Assembly (NCBI GenBank): GCA_034211115.1 | Contig: JAXHTH010000226.1 | Location: 1-23,704, forward strand | Origin: JAXHTH01 sp034211115 | GTDB taxonomy: Bacteria; Planctomycetota; Phycisphaerae; Phycisphaerales; SM1A02 | Length of the DNA stretch: 23,704 bases | Reading direction: 5' to 3' | In this document: piece by piece, positions 1-6,751 of the stretch | Layout: every line of letters starts with the position of its first letter | Position numbering within the stretch: position 1 is the stretch's first letter | Translations under genes and position numbers: made by a program | The notes under the pieces: model-generated | The model's database searches: none | Seen by the model: the letters and a program-made list of their open reading frames with translations, nothing else | What the model was told of the DNA's origin: nothing

Positions 1-75
1 GGCTGGTTGAGATCCCACGTCGCGGCCCGGATCCCCCCCTTCGCCCGCTGCGGCGTGCGGATCGTCCAGAGCAGA
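1..75. repeat. Left arm of perfect 75-bp inverted repeat
   Basis: Bases 1-75 are the exact reverse complement of 209-283, including a run of seven C matched by seven G. The 133-bp spacer (76-208) is not repeated. The arm lies inside coding sequence and starts at the first base of the window. That is typical of a fold-back at a contig end, though a real inversion is possible. Confidence 0.95.
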
Positions 76-206
76 TCATCATCGACCGCGAGCTGGATGA
101 GGAACCGCATCGTGGACAGGTGCCGATCGACGGCTGCGGGGACCTCATCCGCCGGCGTGAGGGCGGGCTCGCGGAGGATCGCGGCGAGGTATGCCGCGGG
201 TCGGGT
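1..206 (-). CDS. Partial unrecognised protein, internal segment on the minus strand
   Basis: Read on the minus strand with codons starting at 194, 191 and so on, bases 206 to 1 are open. They give a natural-looking peptide (AYLAAILREPALTPADE, then AVDRHLSTMRFLIQLAV, then LLWTIRTPQRAKGG) that runs off the window edge. The last part lies in the left repeat arm. It is continued exactly by the plus-strand reading from 209, which ends at 371. The two pieces look like one gene whose middle part has been inverted relative to its end. I do not recognise the family. The peptide is alpha-helical in character, with no visible catalytic motif. Confidence 0.45.
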
Positions 207-208
207 GG

Positions 209-283
209 TCTGCTCTGGACGATCCGCACGCCGCAGCGGGCGAAGGGGGGGATCCGGGCCGCGACGTGGGATCTCAACCAGCC
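209..283. repeat. Right arm of perfect 75-bp inverted repeat
   Basis: This is the reverse complement of bases 1-75 with no mismatch. It encodes the same peptide (LLWTIRTPQRAKGG and onward) on the plus strand that the left arm encodes on the minus strand, in the matching codon phase. The duplication is therefore of coding DNA and is not an intergenic palindrome. Confidence 0.95.
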
Positions 284-371
284 CGTCGCGGCCCAGGCGA
301 TGGGGCTCCTCACCGCCGCCGAGACCCTCATCAGCCTCGATTCTCTCGCGGAAAAAGCCCGAAAACCGTGA
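209..371 (+). CDS. C-terminal fragment of unrecognised protein
   Basis: The plus-strand frame from the right repeat arm reads LLWTIRTPQRAKGGIRAATW, continues through a helical segment (QAMGLLTAAETLISLDSL) and stops with TGA at 369-371. The same frame can be opened at a GTG at 120, but bases 120-208 read as the antisense of a better minus-strand coding segment. I therefore take only 209-371 as real coding. It is probably the C-terminus of the protein whose upstream part is on the minus strand at 206-1. No family was recognised. Confidence 0.45.
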
Positions 372-426
372 TCCTACGCGTGCCTCGGCCGTCCAAAAAC
401 TTCTGCGGGATTCCCCGCCAGCCGAA

Positions 427-432
427 TATACT
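427..432 (+). promoter_or_regulatory. Possible -10 box upstream of the STN-like gene
   Basis: The hexamer TATACT (5 of 6 to the sigma-70 consensus) lies 80 bp before the ATG at 512, in an otherwise GC-rich gap. No good -35 box is visible 16-18 bp upstream. A small hairpin (GCGGG at 405-409, CCCGC at 414-418) sits just before it and lacks a T-tract. This is a weak prediction. Confidence 0.3.
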
Positions 433-511
433 CAGGCGCATCCAGTGGATTGGTCGGGGGGACACGGAACCCGGCCGATCGATTCACCGCGTGACGTCGG
501 AGGTTCACACC

Positions 512-1537
512 ATGAGACTCCTGATTACCATCATCGCCGCCGGCTGCCTGCTCGCCGGCTCGACCGCTTTCGGCCAGAGCCTGTCGGATCGCATCAACCA
601 TGTGATGAAGCAGCGCGCCGCGGCCCAGCGAAACAACGAATCCAAGGGGCGGATGCTCGGCGTCCTCCTCTATACGGATCTCACCGTCCGATTCGAGGAC
701 ACCCCCGCCCGCGAGGCGCTCAACTATCTCAAGACCCTCCTGGGCGTCAACATCGTCGGCCGTTACAACGACGAGGGGATCAGCGGCGGCATCGATCCGG
801 ACACGCCGATCAACCTCGATGTCGAGAACAAGCCGGCCCTGACGGTCCTGGAGATGGTGCTCGACCAGTGCGCGGTCGACTTCGAGGAGTGCACCTGGCA
901 GCTCCGCGAGGGCTACGTCGAGGTGGGCACCAAGGAGCGTCTGGGCACGCGCCGGGCCCAAGAGGTCCGCTACTACCCGATCCGCGATCTGCTTTTCGAG
1001 CCGCCGATGTTCGACAACGCGCCCGAGCTGGACCTTGACAGCGCCCTCAACCAGGGCGGCGGCCAGGGCGGCGGAGGCGGCGGAGGCGGCGGCGGCTTCG
1101 GCGGAGGCGGGGGCGGCGGGAGCGGCGGCGGAGGCGGAGGCGGCTACGGCGGGGGCGGCGGCTCCATCTTCGGTGACCCCGGCGCCGAACCCCCGAGAAT
1201 CACCGAAGAGGAAAAGGTCGACCAGATCATCAACCTGATCTACGAGATCGTCGAGCCCGACGGCTGGGCCGCCAACGGCGGCGAGTGGGGCTCCATCCGC
1301 TACTACCAGGGCACGCTCATCATCCGCGCCCCGGACTTCATGCATCGACAGATCGGCGGATATCCCTTCCCCATCCGTCCCTCCGGCAGCAGCCGACCCA
1401 CCGCCGGCGGCATCCGCTACGTCACCTTCGGCGCCGATCATTCGGACATCGACATTCCGAGCCCGCCCCCGGCGGCGGTGACCGAGGTCGAGGAGGACGA
1501 TGACCAGAGCGCCGAGCGCGGCGAGAACGAGTCCTGA
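512..1537 (+). CDS. Exported secretin-N-like (STN-type) protein with glycine-rich linker
   Basis: The product is a 341-residue exported protein. ATG 512 follows a CGGAGG ribosome site at 498-503 and starts a signal peptide (LLITIIAAGCLLAGSTAFGQ). Residues about 50-150 resemble the short secretin/TonB N-terminal fold: a VRFEDTPAREALNYL segment, then INLDVENKPALTVLEMVL, then a short beta hairpin. A stretch almost entirely of glycine, with a few F, S and Y, fills roughly residues 181-216. A second alpha/beta unit follows (IINLIYEIVEPDGW, GSIRYYQGTLIIRAPDFMHR), and the tail is acidic. Similar proteins are common in planctomycetes, where they are called STN or secretin-like, but no beta-barrel domain is present here. 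A role in envelope assembly or secretion is inference. The gene stands alone and has its own terminator. Confidence 0.75.
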   Translation: MRLLITIIAAGCLLAGSTAFGQSLSDRINHVMKQRAAAQRNNESKGRMLGVLLYTDLTVRFEDTPAREALNYLKTLLGVNIVGRYNDEGISGGIDPDTPINLDVENKPALTVLEMVLDQCAVDFEECTWQLREGYVEVGTKERLGTRRAQEVRYYPIRDLLFEPPMFDNAPELDLDSALNQGGGQGGGGGGGGGGFGGGGGGGSGGGGGGGYGGGGGSIFGDPGAEPPRITEEEKVDQIINLIYEIVEPDGWAANGGEWGSIRYYQGTLIIRAPDFMHRQIGGYPFPIRPSGSSRPTAGGIRYVTFGADHSDIDIPSPPPAAVTEVEEDDDQSAERGENES

Positions 1538-1580
1538 CCCCCGCCCGCATTCCGCGGATCATCCACCCATCGACCCTTCA

Positions 1581-1608
1581 CGCAGCGATCGCCGATCGCT
1601 GCGTTTTT
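1581..1608 (+). terminator. Rho-independent terminator after the STN-like gene
   Basis: A perfect 10-bp stem, CGCAGCGATC (1581-1590) with GATCGCTGCG (1594-1603), closes a 3-nt loop and is followed at once by TTTTT (1604-1608). It lies 44 bp past the stop codon at 1537. This separates the STN-like gene from the lipoprotein operon. Confidence 0.9.
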
Positions 1609-1776
1609 CATGCGCATCCCGATGATGGCGGGCGCGGCGGGGATGGCGGCTCATCGGCCGCGCTGCCCGCTCGGCCGTGTACCATTTCGCGGAACAGCGG
1701 GCCTCACGGCCGTGTCTGTCGATCGGAGCGGCCCACCTTCGCCGGCTGCCCAGTTCAACGACGAAAGGACCGAGCG

Positions 1777-2391
1777 GTGCTGCATCGAAGACTCGCCACA
1801 ATGATCGTCGCCTCCGCCCTGCTTCTCCTCGCCGCCTGCCAGGCGACGCCACCGGACAACCGCGGGCAGTCCGGCTACCGGATGGATCCCGCGCGTGACG
1901 CGCCCAGCGAGCTGGGCACCCGCGCGCCGCGCAGCCAGGATCTCGTCACCGCCTCCGACAAGATGGCCCAGGACATCGCCTCGCGGCTGGACATCACCAA
2001 CCGCGAGAGTCCGCCGCGTATCTTCGTGGGGAAGATCGAGAACCACTCGGTGATGCCCGAGCAGAATTACCAGGTCTTCCTCGTCCGCCTCCGCGGCCAA
2101 CTCCAGGCCTCCGGGGCCCGGCACGGGCTGGAGTTCATCCGCGAGCGGCAGTACGTCGAGCAGCAGCGCGACCGCGAGTACGGCGGGAAGGACCCGGAGT
2201 CGACCGCCGCGGCCTACGAGTCGCGCGCCGATTACGTCCTCACCTGCGAGATCTACGACCTCCCGTCCGGCGGGACGAACTACTACCTCTTCGACTACCA
2301 GCTCGTGCAGCTTCGCGACGCGGAGACCGGCCCGGACGTGGGCCGGGGCGCGATCGTCTGGGAGAACACCTATGAGGTGAAGTTCCAGTGA
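1777..2391 (+). CDS. LpoB-like lipoprotein (penicillin-binding protein activator family)
   Basis: The product is a 204-residue predicted lipoprotein. The start is GTG 1777, with AAAGGA 7 nt upstream; ATG 1801 is a less likely alternative. The signal peptide ends in the lipobox LLAAC (Cys21). The mature part follows the LpoB/YcfM pattern: an early helix (SDKMAQDIASRL), a strand naming a target (PRIFVGKIENHS), a helix (FLVRLRGQLQASG), a strand with an R-rich loop, DYVLTCEIYDL, and a final YYLFDYQLVQL...AIVWENTYEVK. In Enterobacteria LpoB activates the peptidoglycan synthase PBP1B from the outer membrane. Whether this protein does so is inference. It overlaps the next gene by GTGA at 2388-2391 and heads a four-gene lipoprotein run. 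Confidence 0.8.
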   Translation: MLHRRLATMIVASALLLLAACQATPPDNRGQSGYRMDPARDAPSELGTRAPRSQDLVTASDKMAQDIASRLDITNRESPPRIFVGKIENHSVMPEQNYQVFLVRLRGQLQASGARHGLEFIRERQYVEQQRDREYGGKDPESTAAAYESRADYVLTCEIYDLPSGGTNYYLFDYQLVQLRDAETGPDVGRGAIVWENTYEVKFQ

Positions 2392-2393
2392 CC

Positions 2394-2431
2394 CCCGGAA
2401 CTCGGACACCCGGAACTCGGACACCCGGAAT
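2394..2431 (+). repeat. 15-bp tandem repeat, 2.5 copies
   Basis: The unit CCCGGAACTCGGACA occurs at 2394-2408 and 2409-2423, followed by a partial CCCGGAA at 2424-2430. If translated from GTG 2388 it gives the repeated pentapeptide PGTRT. It lies immediately after the stop of the first LpoB-like gene, in a low-complexity tract that is probably not coding. Confidence 0.85.
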
Positions 2432-2456
2432 CGCGGCAGCCCCCGGAACAGGGCCG

Positions 2457-2498
2457 GGTCCGTTTCCCGGGCCGGAAATTGGACCAGGTCCGTTTTCC
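2457..2498. repeat. Palindromic repeat element (GGACC/GGTCC core)
   Basis: Arms GGAAATTGGACC (2474-2485) and GGTCCGTTTTCC (2487-2498) form an imperfect palindrome, 10 of 12 paired, around one base. A further copy of one arm, GGTCCGTTTCCC, lies at 2457-2468. The core matches the perfect palindrome at 10102-10122, so this looks like a dispersed element. Confidence 0.6.
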
Positions 2499-3083
2499 GT
2501 GGGGAGGCGCGCGGCGGTCCGGCTTTGCATGGTCGCCTCCTTTCTGTTGATCGCCGCCCTCCTGCCCGGATGCGGCGGGCCGCCCACCGCGCGCACCACC
2601 TTCCTCCGCAGCGTCGATCTCGTCGACATGACCGACCGGATGGCGCAGTCCTTCGCGGGCGACGACATCGTCGGCCGGCGCGAGGCCGACGACGAGCCGT
2701 GGATCATCAGCATCCATCGCGTCGTGAATCACACGAACCAGATCATCCGCGACAGCGAGAAGTGGCTCTATCTCGCCCGGCTGCGCGCGCAGCTCGCGCA
2801 GTCGGAACTCGCGAACGAGCGGAGCATGATCTGGATCATCCCGCCGGAACGCTGGCCCATCGTGGCCGAGGAACTGGGCGTCTCCGAGGAGCCCTACGGC
2901 CTGCGGATGGATCCGACTCATCTTCTGACGGCGGAGTTTCACGCGCTGACGCAGACCTCCGGCCGCGGCCGATCCGACGCCTACGTGTGCAGCTACCAAC
3001 TGCTGGACCTGGACACGGGCACGATCGTCTGGGAGGACACGTGGGAAGTGAAGCGCGCCGTGTCCGGTCTCACCTACGACTGA
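2499..3083 (+). CDS. Second LpoB-like lipoprotein
   Basis: The product is about 194 residues if started at GTG 2499. That start gives a normal lipoprotein signal: basic MGRRAAVR, then a hydrophobic core ending LLPGC (Cys25). A GTG at 2388, overlapping the previous stop and preceded by GAGGTG, would add 37 residues of proline/glycine repeat ahead of the signal peptide, which is implausible; ATG 2529 is also possible. The mature part parallels its neighbour: MTDRMAQSF, WIISIHRVVNHTNQI, YLARLRAQLAQ, then YVCSYQLLDLDTGTIVWEDTWEVK. The closing strand pair is typical of LpoB-like proteins. The two genes look like diverged tandem paralogues. An activator role for a cell-wall synthase is inferred only. 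Confidence 0.7.
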   Translation: MGRRAAVRLCMVASFLLIAALLPGCGGPPTARTTFLRSVDLVDMTDRMAQSFAGDDIVGRREADDEPWIISIHRVVNHTNQIIRDSEKWLYLARLRAQLAQSELANERSMIWIIPPERWPIVAEELGVSEEPYGLRMDPTHLLTAEFHALTQTSGRGRSDAYVCSYQLLDLDTGTIVWEDTWEVKRAVSGLTYD

Positions 3084-3169
3084 CCGCGCCGACGCAGACG
3101 GCGGGATCGACCGCCCGTTTCGCGACGGGCTTCATCCCCGTCCCTCCCCGGAAGGAAGCCCGATTCTCG

Positions 3170-4837
3170 ATGGCTCGCCTCGCCGCCCAACCCGGCACTC
3201 TTCTCCCCGGCCTGCTCGCATCGGCGCTGCTCGCGCTCGCCGGCTGCCAGTCCGCGCCGCGCAACATGCCCGCGGTGCGGTCCTATTACAACTACGACTT
3301 CACCTCCGCGCGCGAGGCCCTGCGCGGCGATGCGTATCTTCGCAACGATGAGCAGACGCTGCTGGACAATCTCCGGCTCGGGATGGCCGCCCTCGCCGAC
3401 GGCGACCTGCGCGAGGCGGAGCGCGCCCTGGGCCGTTCCTTCGAGCTTCTCTCGACGGCGGGGCTGAACGCCGATCGCACCACCGCCGCCGTCTTCATTC
3501 ACGAGGGCGTGCGGATCTGGAAGGGCGAGCCGTTCGAGCAGGCCCTGGCGTATCACTACGTGTCCGCGCTCTACGCGGTGATGGGCGACTGGGAGAACGC
3601 CCGCGCCGCCGCCGCCAACGCCCTCTTCCGGCTCACCGACTTCGGCGCCGATCAGACGCCCGAGAAGCTGGTGCGCAACGCGGCGAAGGACGACGACTAT
3701 CTCGACGAGGGCTACACCGCCGTCGACACCGACTTCGCCCTCGGCTTCCTCATGCAGGCCCTTGCCTCCGATCTCTCCGGCGCCGCCGGCGCCGGGCGGC
3801 AGTACGACGCGGCGCTGGAGATCAACGGCGATCTCGAACCGCTCGTGCAGACCCTCCGCGCGCGCGACTTCGACACGCTGCTCATCGTCGATTACGGCAA
3901 GGGGCCGACGAAGATCGCCTATGGCCGGGATAGCGCACTCGTGCGCTTCGTCGAGCAGGACACGCACCGCGGCCCGCTGGTCGTGTCCATCGACGGCCGG
4001 GAGGCGATCCGCGCCCGGCCCGTCTGCGATGTCAACCGCATGGCCCGCGATCATCGCTGGAACAACCTCGAAGATGTCCGGCGAGCCAAGAGCCTCATCG
4101 GAGACGCCCTGCTCGTGACCGGATCGATCGTCGCATCGCACGGCGATCGCGACAACCGGCTCATCGGGGCGGGGATGATGCTCGCGGGCCTGCTCAGCAA
4201 GTCCGGGGCGAAGGCCGACACCCGCTACCTCGAGTTCGCCCCCCAGCTCATCTATCTCGTACCCGTCCGGCTCGAAACCGCCGGCGATCTGCGGGTGATG
4301 GGGGCCGGCGATGAAGGCTCGAGGATGCTCCTGCCCGACGTCGAGCCGGGCACGGCCGACAACCCGCGCGCGATCTATCTTCGCCTGCACGGCGTGGACA
4401 GCCCCGATCCCGCGTGGCTGACTGCCGACACGCTGATCTATGGCAACGATCACGCCGGCGTGCGGCCGGGCGATTATCCCTGGATCCTCGGCGGGCGCGA
4501 CGTATCCACCCCCTCGCGGCGCGCGCTTGAGGCCTACCAGGCCGGCGGCCATCTGGCCGACCTGACCGTCGCCGACCTGCGGGATCTCTACCGCGCCGAG
4601 GCGATCGTGCTCGGCTCGGGCATGGAGGGGCGGCCGGGCGTGAAGCGCAACCCGTCGTACCGGCATATTCTGGAAGGCGGGACGGGCCTGTTCACCCCCC
4701 GGCCGTACTCGATGGGCTACAAGCGAGTGATGTTCAGCCCGCACGGCCGGTACGACCCGGATTCGGAACTCGCCCGGAATGCCGCCCTTCGCATCCGGGT
4801 CCAGCAGGATGACCCCGAACAGGAGGAACTTCGATGA
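3170..4837 (+). CDS. COG3014-like lipoprotein with TPR-like N-terminal half
   Basis: The product is a 555-residue predicted lipoprotein from ATG 3170, with GGAAGGAAG about 10 nt upstream. The lipobox is LALAGC (Cys26). The N-terminal half has helical hairpins resembling tetratricopeptide repeats (NLRLGMAALADGDLREAERA, then the ALAYHYVSALYAVMGDWENA region). The DFALGFLMQALASDL segment and the later VDYGKGPTK strand fit the COG3014 family as I remember it. In gamma-proteobacteria such as Vibrio, COG3014, YcfL and LpoB genes are neighbours, the same association as here. The molecular function of the family is not established. The gene overlaps the next by ATGA (4834-4837), so the two are translationally coupled. 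Confidence 0.7.
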   Translation: MARLAAQPGTLLPGLLASALLALAGCQSAPRNMPAVRSYYNYDFTSAREALRGDAYLRNDEQTLLDNLRLGMAALADGDLREAERALGRSFELLSTAGLNADRTTAAVFIHEGVRIWKGEPFEQALAYHYVSALYAVMGDWENARAAAANALFRLTDFGADQTPEKLVRNAAKDDDYLDEGYTAVDTDFALGFLMQALASDLSGAAGAGRQYDAALEINGDLEPLVQTLRARDFDTLLIVDYGKGPTKIAYGRDSALVRFVEQDTHRGPLVVSIDGREAIRARPVCDVNRMARDHRWNNLEDVRRAKSLIGDALLVTGSIVASHGDRDNRLIGAGMMLAGLLSKSGAKADTRYLEFAPQLIYLVPVRLETAGDLRVMGAGDEGSRMLLPDVEPGTADNPRAIYLRLHGVDSPDPAWLTADTLIYGNDHAGVRPGDYPWILGGRDVSTPSRRALEAYQAGGHLADLTVADLRDLYRAEAIVLGSGMEGRPGVKRNPSYRHILEGGTGLFTPRPYSMGYKRVMFSPHGRYDPDSELARNAALRIRVQQDDPEQEELR

Positions 4838-5250
4838 TGCGGCTCGCCGTTCTCTGCCTCGTGCTCGCCTCGTTTCTCGCCGCCGGCTGCGAAGCGCCGG
4901 ACCGCGCCCCGGCGCCGGGGTACGGCGACCCGTATCCCGCCCCGCTGAACGATCCGCAGATCAGCGTGCTCAGCGAGGAGCTTCGCCCCTGGCTGCTGTT
5001 CAGCCCCGCCACGGTGACGAAGGGGGAGCGTCGGCCGATGCAGGTGCAGGTGCCGGTGCGCAACGCCGCGGCCCGCAGATATCTCATCGAGTATCGCATC
5101 CTGTTCTACGATGAGAACGGCGCGGAGCTCGAGCCGCTCATGAGCTGGAAGATGGTCCCGCTGGAGCCGAAACAGACGGTCCGCCTGAAGGCGGGCGCGC
5201 TGGACGCCGCCGCGGAGAGCTACCGTCTCGAGATCAAGTGGTCGAGGTAG
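4834..5250 (+). CDS. YcfL/DUF1425-like lipoprotein
   Basis: The product is a small lipoprotein of 138 residues. ATG 4834 is preceded by AGGAGG (4821-4826) and overlaps the upstream stop. The signal peptide ends LAAGC (Cys19). The mature domain is one beta sandwich of the YcfL type: PMQVQVPVRNAAARRYLIEY, then RILFYDENGAELEPLMSW, then LEPKQTVRLKAGALD, ending YRLEIKW. In the YcfL family the aligned features are a paired N residue, a (Y/F)RxxxYD strand and a closing hydrophobic strand. It ends the four-gene lipoprotein operon. Envelope location is clear from the lipobox; function is unknown. Confidence 0.7.
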   Translation: MMRLAVLCLVLASFLAAGCEAPDRAPAPGYGDPYPAPLNDPQISVLSEELRPWLLFSPATVTKGERRPMQVQVPVRNAAARRYLIEYRILFYDENGAELEPLMSWKMVPLEPKQTVRLKAGALDAAAESYRLEIKWSR

Positions 5251-5297
5251 GCATGGTGGCATCATGGCATCAAGACATCAAGGCATGTTGACATGGA
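5250..5297. repeat. Degenerate 8-bp tandem repeat, six units
   Basis: Successive octamers read GGCATGGT, GGCATCAT, GGCATCAA, GACATCAA, GGCATGTT and GACATGGA. The consensus is near GRCATSAA. The array starts on the last base of the YcfL-like stop codon and fills the first half of a convergent gap. It may be slippage-prone sequence. Confidence 0.6.
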
Positions 5298-5303
5298 AGC
5301 CGG

Positions 5304-5319
5304 ACGCCGCTTGCGGCGT
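5304..5319. repeat. Short hairpin ACGCCGC-TT-GCGGCGT between convergent genes
   Basis: A perfect 7-bp stem with a TT loop lies between the YcfL-like gene (+) and the metallophosphoesterase (-). The 13-mer CGCCGCTTGCGGC recurs at 14211-14223, also in a convergent gap. No T-tract follows on either strand. It may aid transcription ending or be a REP-like element. Confidence 0.5.
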
Positions 5320-5357
5320 AGCATGCAGCCGCAGCGCCCCTGACCCTCGGACCTCCG

Positions 5358-6245
5358 TCACCCCAGTGCCGACAACGGCACCGCATACGTAAACGATTCC
5401 TCCACCGTCGGCACGGCGCCCAGATCGATGGGAAGCACCGTCGCGCGTTCGTGGTCCGTGTTGAGGATGATCACGCGCGGTCCGCGCATCTCGATGCCGG
5501 TCTCCGCGTGCTCATGCCCGAGGCAGAAGAGCTTCACGCCCCAGCGCTGCGCGAGCTCCTCCGTCTGCTCGACCGTGTATTGCCGGCCCCAGACCATGAG
5601 ATACGCCGACCCGTGCGGGGCCCGGTAGTCCTCCTCGCGGAGGTCGCGGTGAAAGAGGTCGGTATCGAAGTGCGGCATCATCGCCGCCATCGGAAGCGAA
5701 TGCGCACAGAGCACGCCTCCGGCATCGTCGGGCGATTCGCTGATCAGCGCGATGGGCATGGCGGCGATGAATCCGTTGATCGCCTCGGCCACGTCCAGCG
5801 CCCGCTCGCCGAACACGTAATCCAGCGCCATCAGGAACAGCTCGACGCTGTTGCCCGCGCCCTTGCTCACCCCGCGCCCGGTCATCTGGGCCAGCTCGTG
5901 GTTGGCGAGCACCGAGTGCACCTGCTCGGGACGGTCCACGATCAGCTCCGCCACGCGGCTGAGCATGCGGTAGCTGAAGTCCATGCCGTTGAGCAGCCGC
6001 TCGCCGTGGATCAGTTCGTGCATGACGACGTAATGGTCGGGCGACTCGTCGAGCCTGGCGAGGCGGATGATCTTCTCGAGGTGGAAGGGATTGTCGTGCA
6101 GGTCGCCGGTGGCGATGAGCCGTCCCCGCGCGGGCAGGCGGACAATGGAGTTCTCGCGTCGCTCGGCGCCGCGCATGGCCTCGGCGGCGTGCCGGAAGAG
6201 GGCGATGACCGCCGCCGCGTCGTTGTAGTTGGTGGCGTGCCGCAC
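5358..6245 (-). CDS. Metallophosphoesterase (calcineurin-like)
   Basis: The product is a 295-residue cytosolic enzyme predicted to hydrolyse phosphoesters with a di-metal centre. The family motifs appear in order: GDLHDN at 47-52 (usually GDxHG), ANHE at 114-117 (usually GNHE), CAHS near 180-183, and GHEH at 243-246. The substrate cannot be read from the sequence; protein-phosphatase-like and nucleotide-phosphatase members share this core. The start is GTG at 6245 with no good ribosome site. The helical N-terminus looks coding, so I keep this start, but ATG 6176 is possible. It runs convergent to the lipoprotein operon and stands alone. Confidence 0.8.
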   Translation of the reverse strand: MRHATNYNDAAAVIALFRHAAEAMRGAERRENSIVRLPARGRLIATGDLHDNPFHLEKIIRLARLDESPDHYVVMHELIHGERLLNGMDFSYRMLSRVAELIVDRPEQVHSVLANHELAQMTGRGVSKGAGNSVELFLMALDYVFGERALDVAEAINGFIAAMPIALISESPDDAGGVLCAHSLPMAAMMPHFDTDLFHRDLREEDYRAPHGSAYLMVWGRQYTVEQTEELAQRWGVKLFCLGHEHAETGIEMRGPRVIILNTDHERATVLPIDLGAVPTVEESFTYAVPLSALG

Positions 6246-6751
6246 GGGGGCAGGATAGCGAAAACGGGCCGGCCTGCCGATGGCGGGCCCGCGGCGTCCC
6301 GGCCGCCGCCCCGGCCGCGTCGGGGCCCGGGAGCGGCGCTTATCGGACCCGCGCCGCGGTCAATTCGCCCCGCCCCGGGCAAAGGGCCGCTTTTCTGCTT
6401 GCCCGCGGATATCCGGACCATTAGCTTCGGGGTTGTTCGACGCGGCGATCCGGTCATGTCGCACCGATCCGCGAGAGCCGCGTCGGGAGAATGGCCCGAG
6501 GAGAAGTTCGCGGAGCTCGAGAGGGAGAGAAAGCGAGCGATGAACGCAGCGAGCAGGGAGGAATCGGTCTACGTGGCGTGCTGCGCCCGGGCCGTGCACA
6601 GCCTCGTCGCGGCGCGCCCTCCGCCCGGCGGGCGCGCGTGGTGCACCCGCGCGCCGCCGGCCCGCCGCCGCTGCGCGTGATCCCGGGCCGTCCGTCCCGA
6701 CATCACGCCCGGCGCAGACGCACCGGCCGGCCGCGTCCATGAAACCCACGT
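6246..6751. other. Long gap without a convincing gene
   Basis: Very GC-rich sequence with short open frames on both strands, none of natural amino-acid composition over its full length. The most gene-like is 6456-6680 (+), 74 codons, whose first half (GEWPEEKFAELERERKRAM) could be real while the second half is Arg/Ala/Pro-rich. It has no ribosome site. A 7-bp inverted repeat CGGGCAA...TTGCCCG surrounds 6377-6406. The gap probably contains the start of whatever transcript ends at the terminator at 6906. Confidence 0.5.

Noticed and set aside
374..1441. Long minus-strand open frame opposite the STN-like gene
   Set aside because: It is Ala/Val-rich antisense composition created by GC-rich codon bias. 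The plus strand has a signal peptide, ribosome site and terminator.
3074..4744. 556-codon minus-strand open frame opposite the COG3014-like gene
   Set aside because: It is a shadow frame. Its composition is unnatural, and the plus-strand gene has a lipobox and coupled neighbours.
5451..6680. 409-codon plus-strand open frame over the metallophosphoesterase
   Set aside because: The minus strand holds the ordered phosphoesterase motifs; the plus frame is antisense and then runs into the gap.
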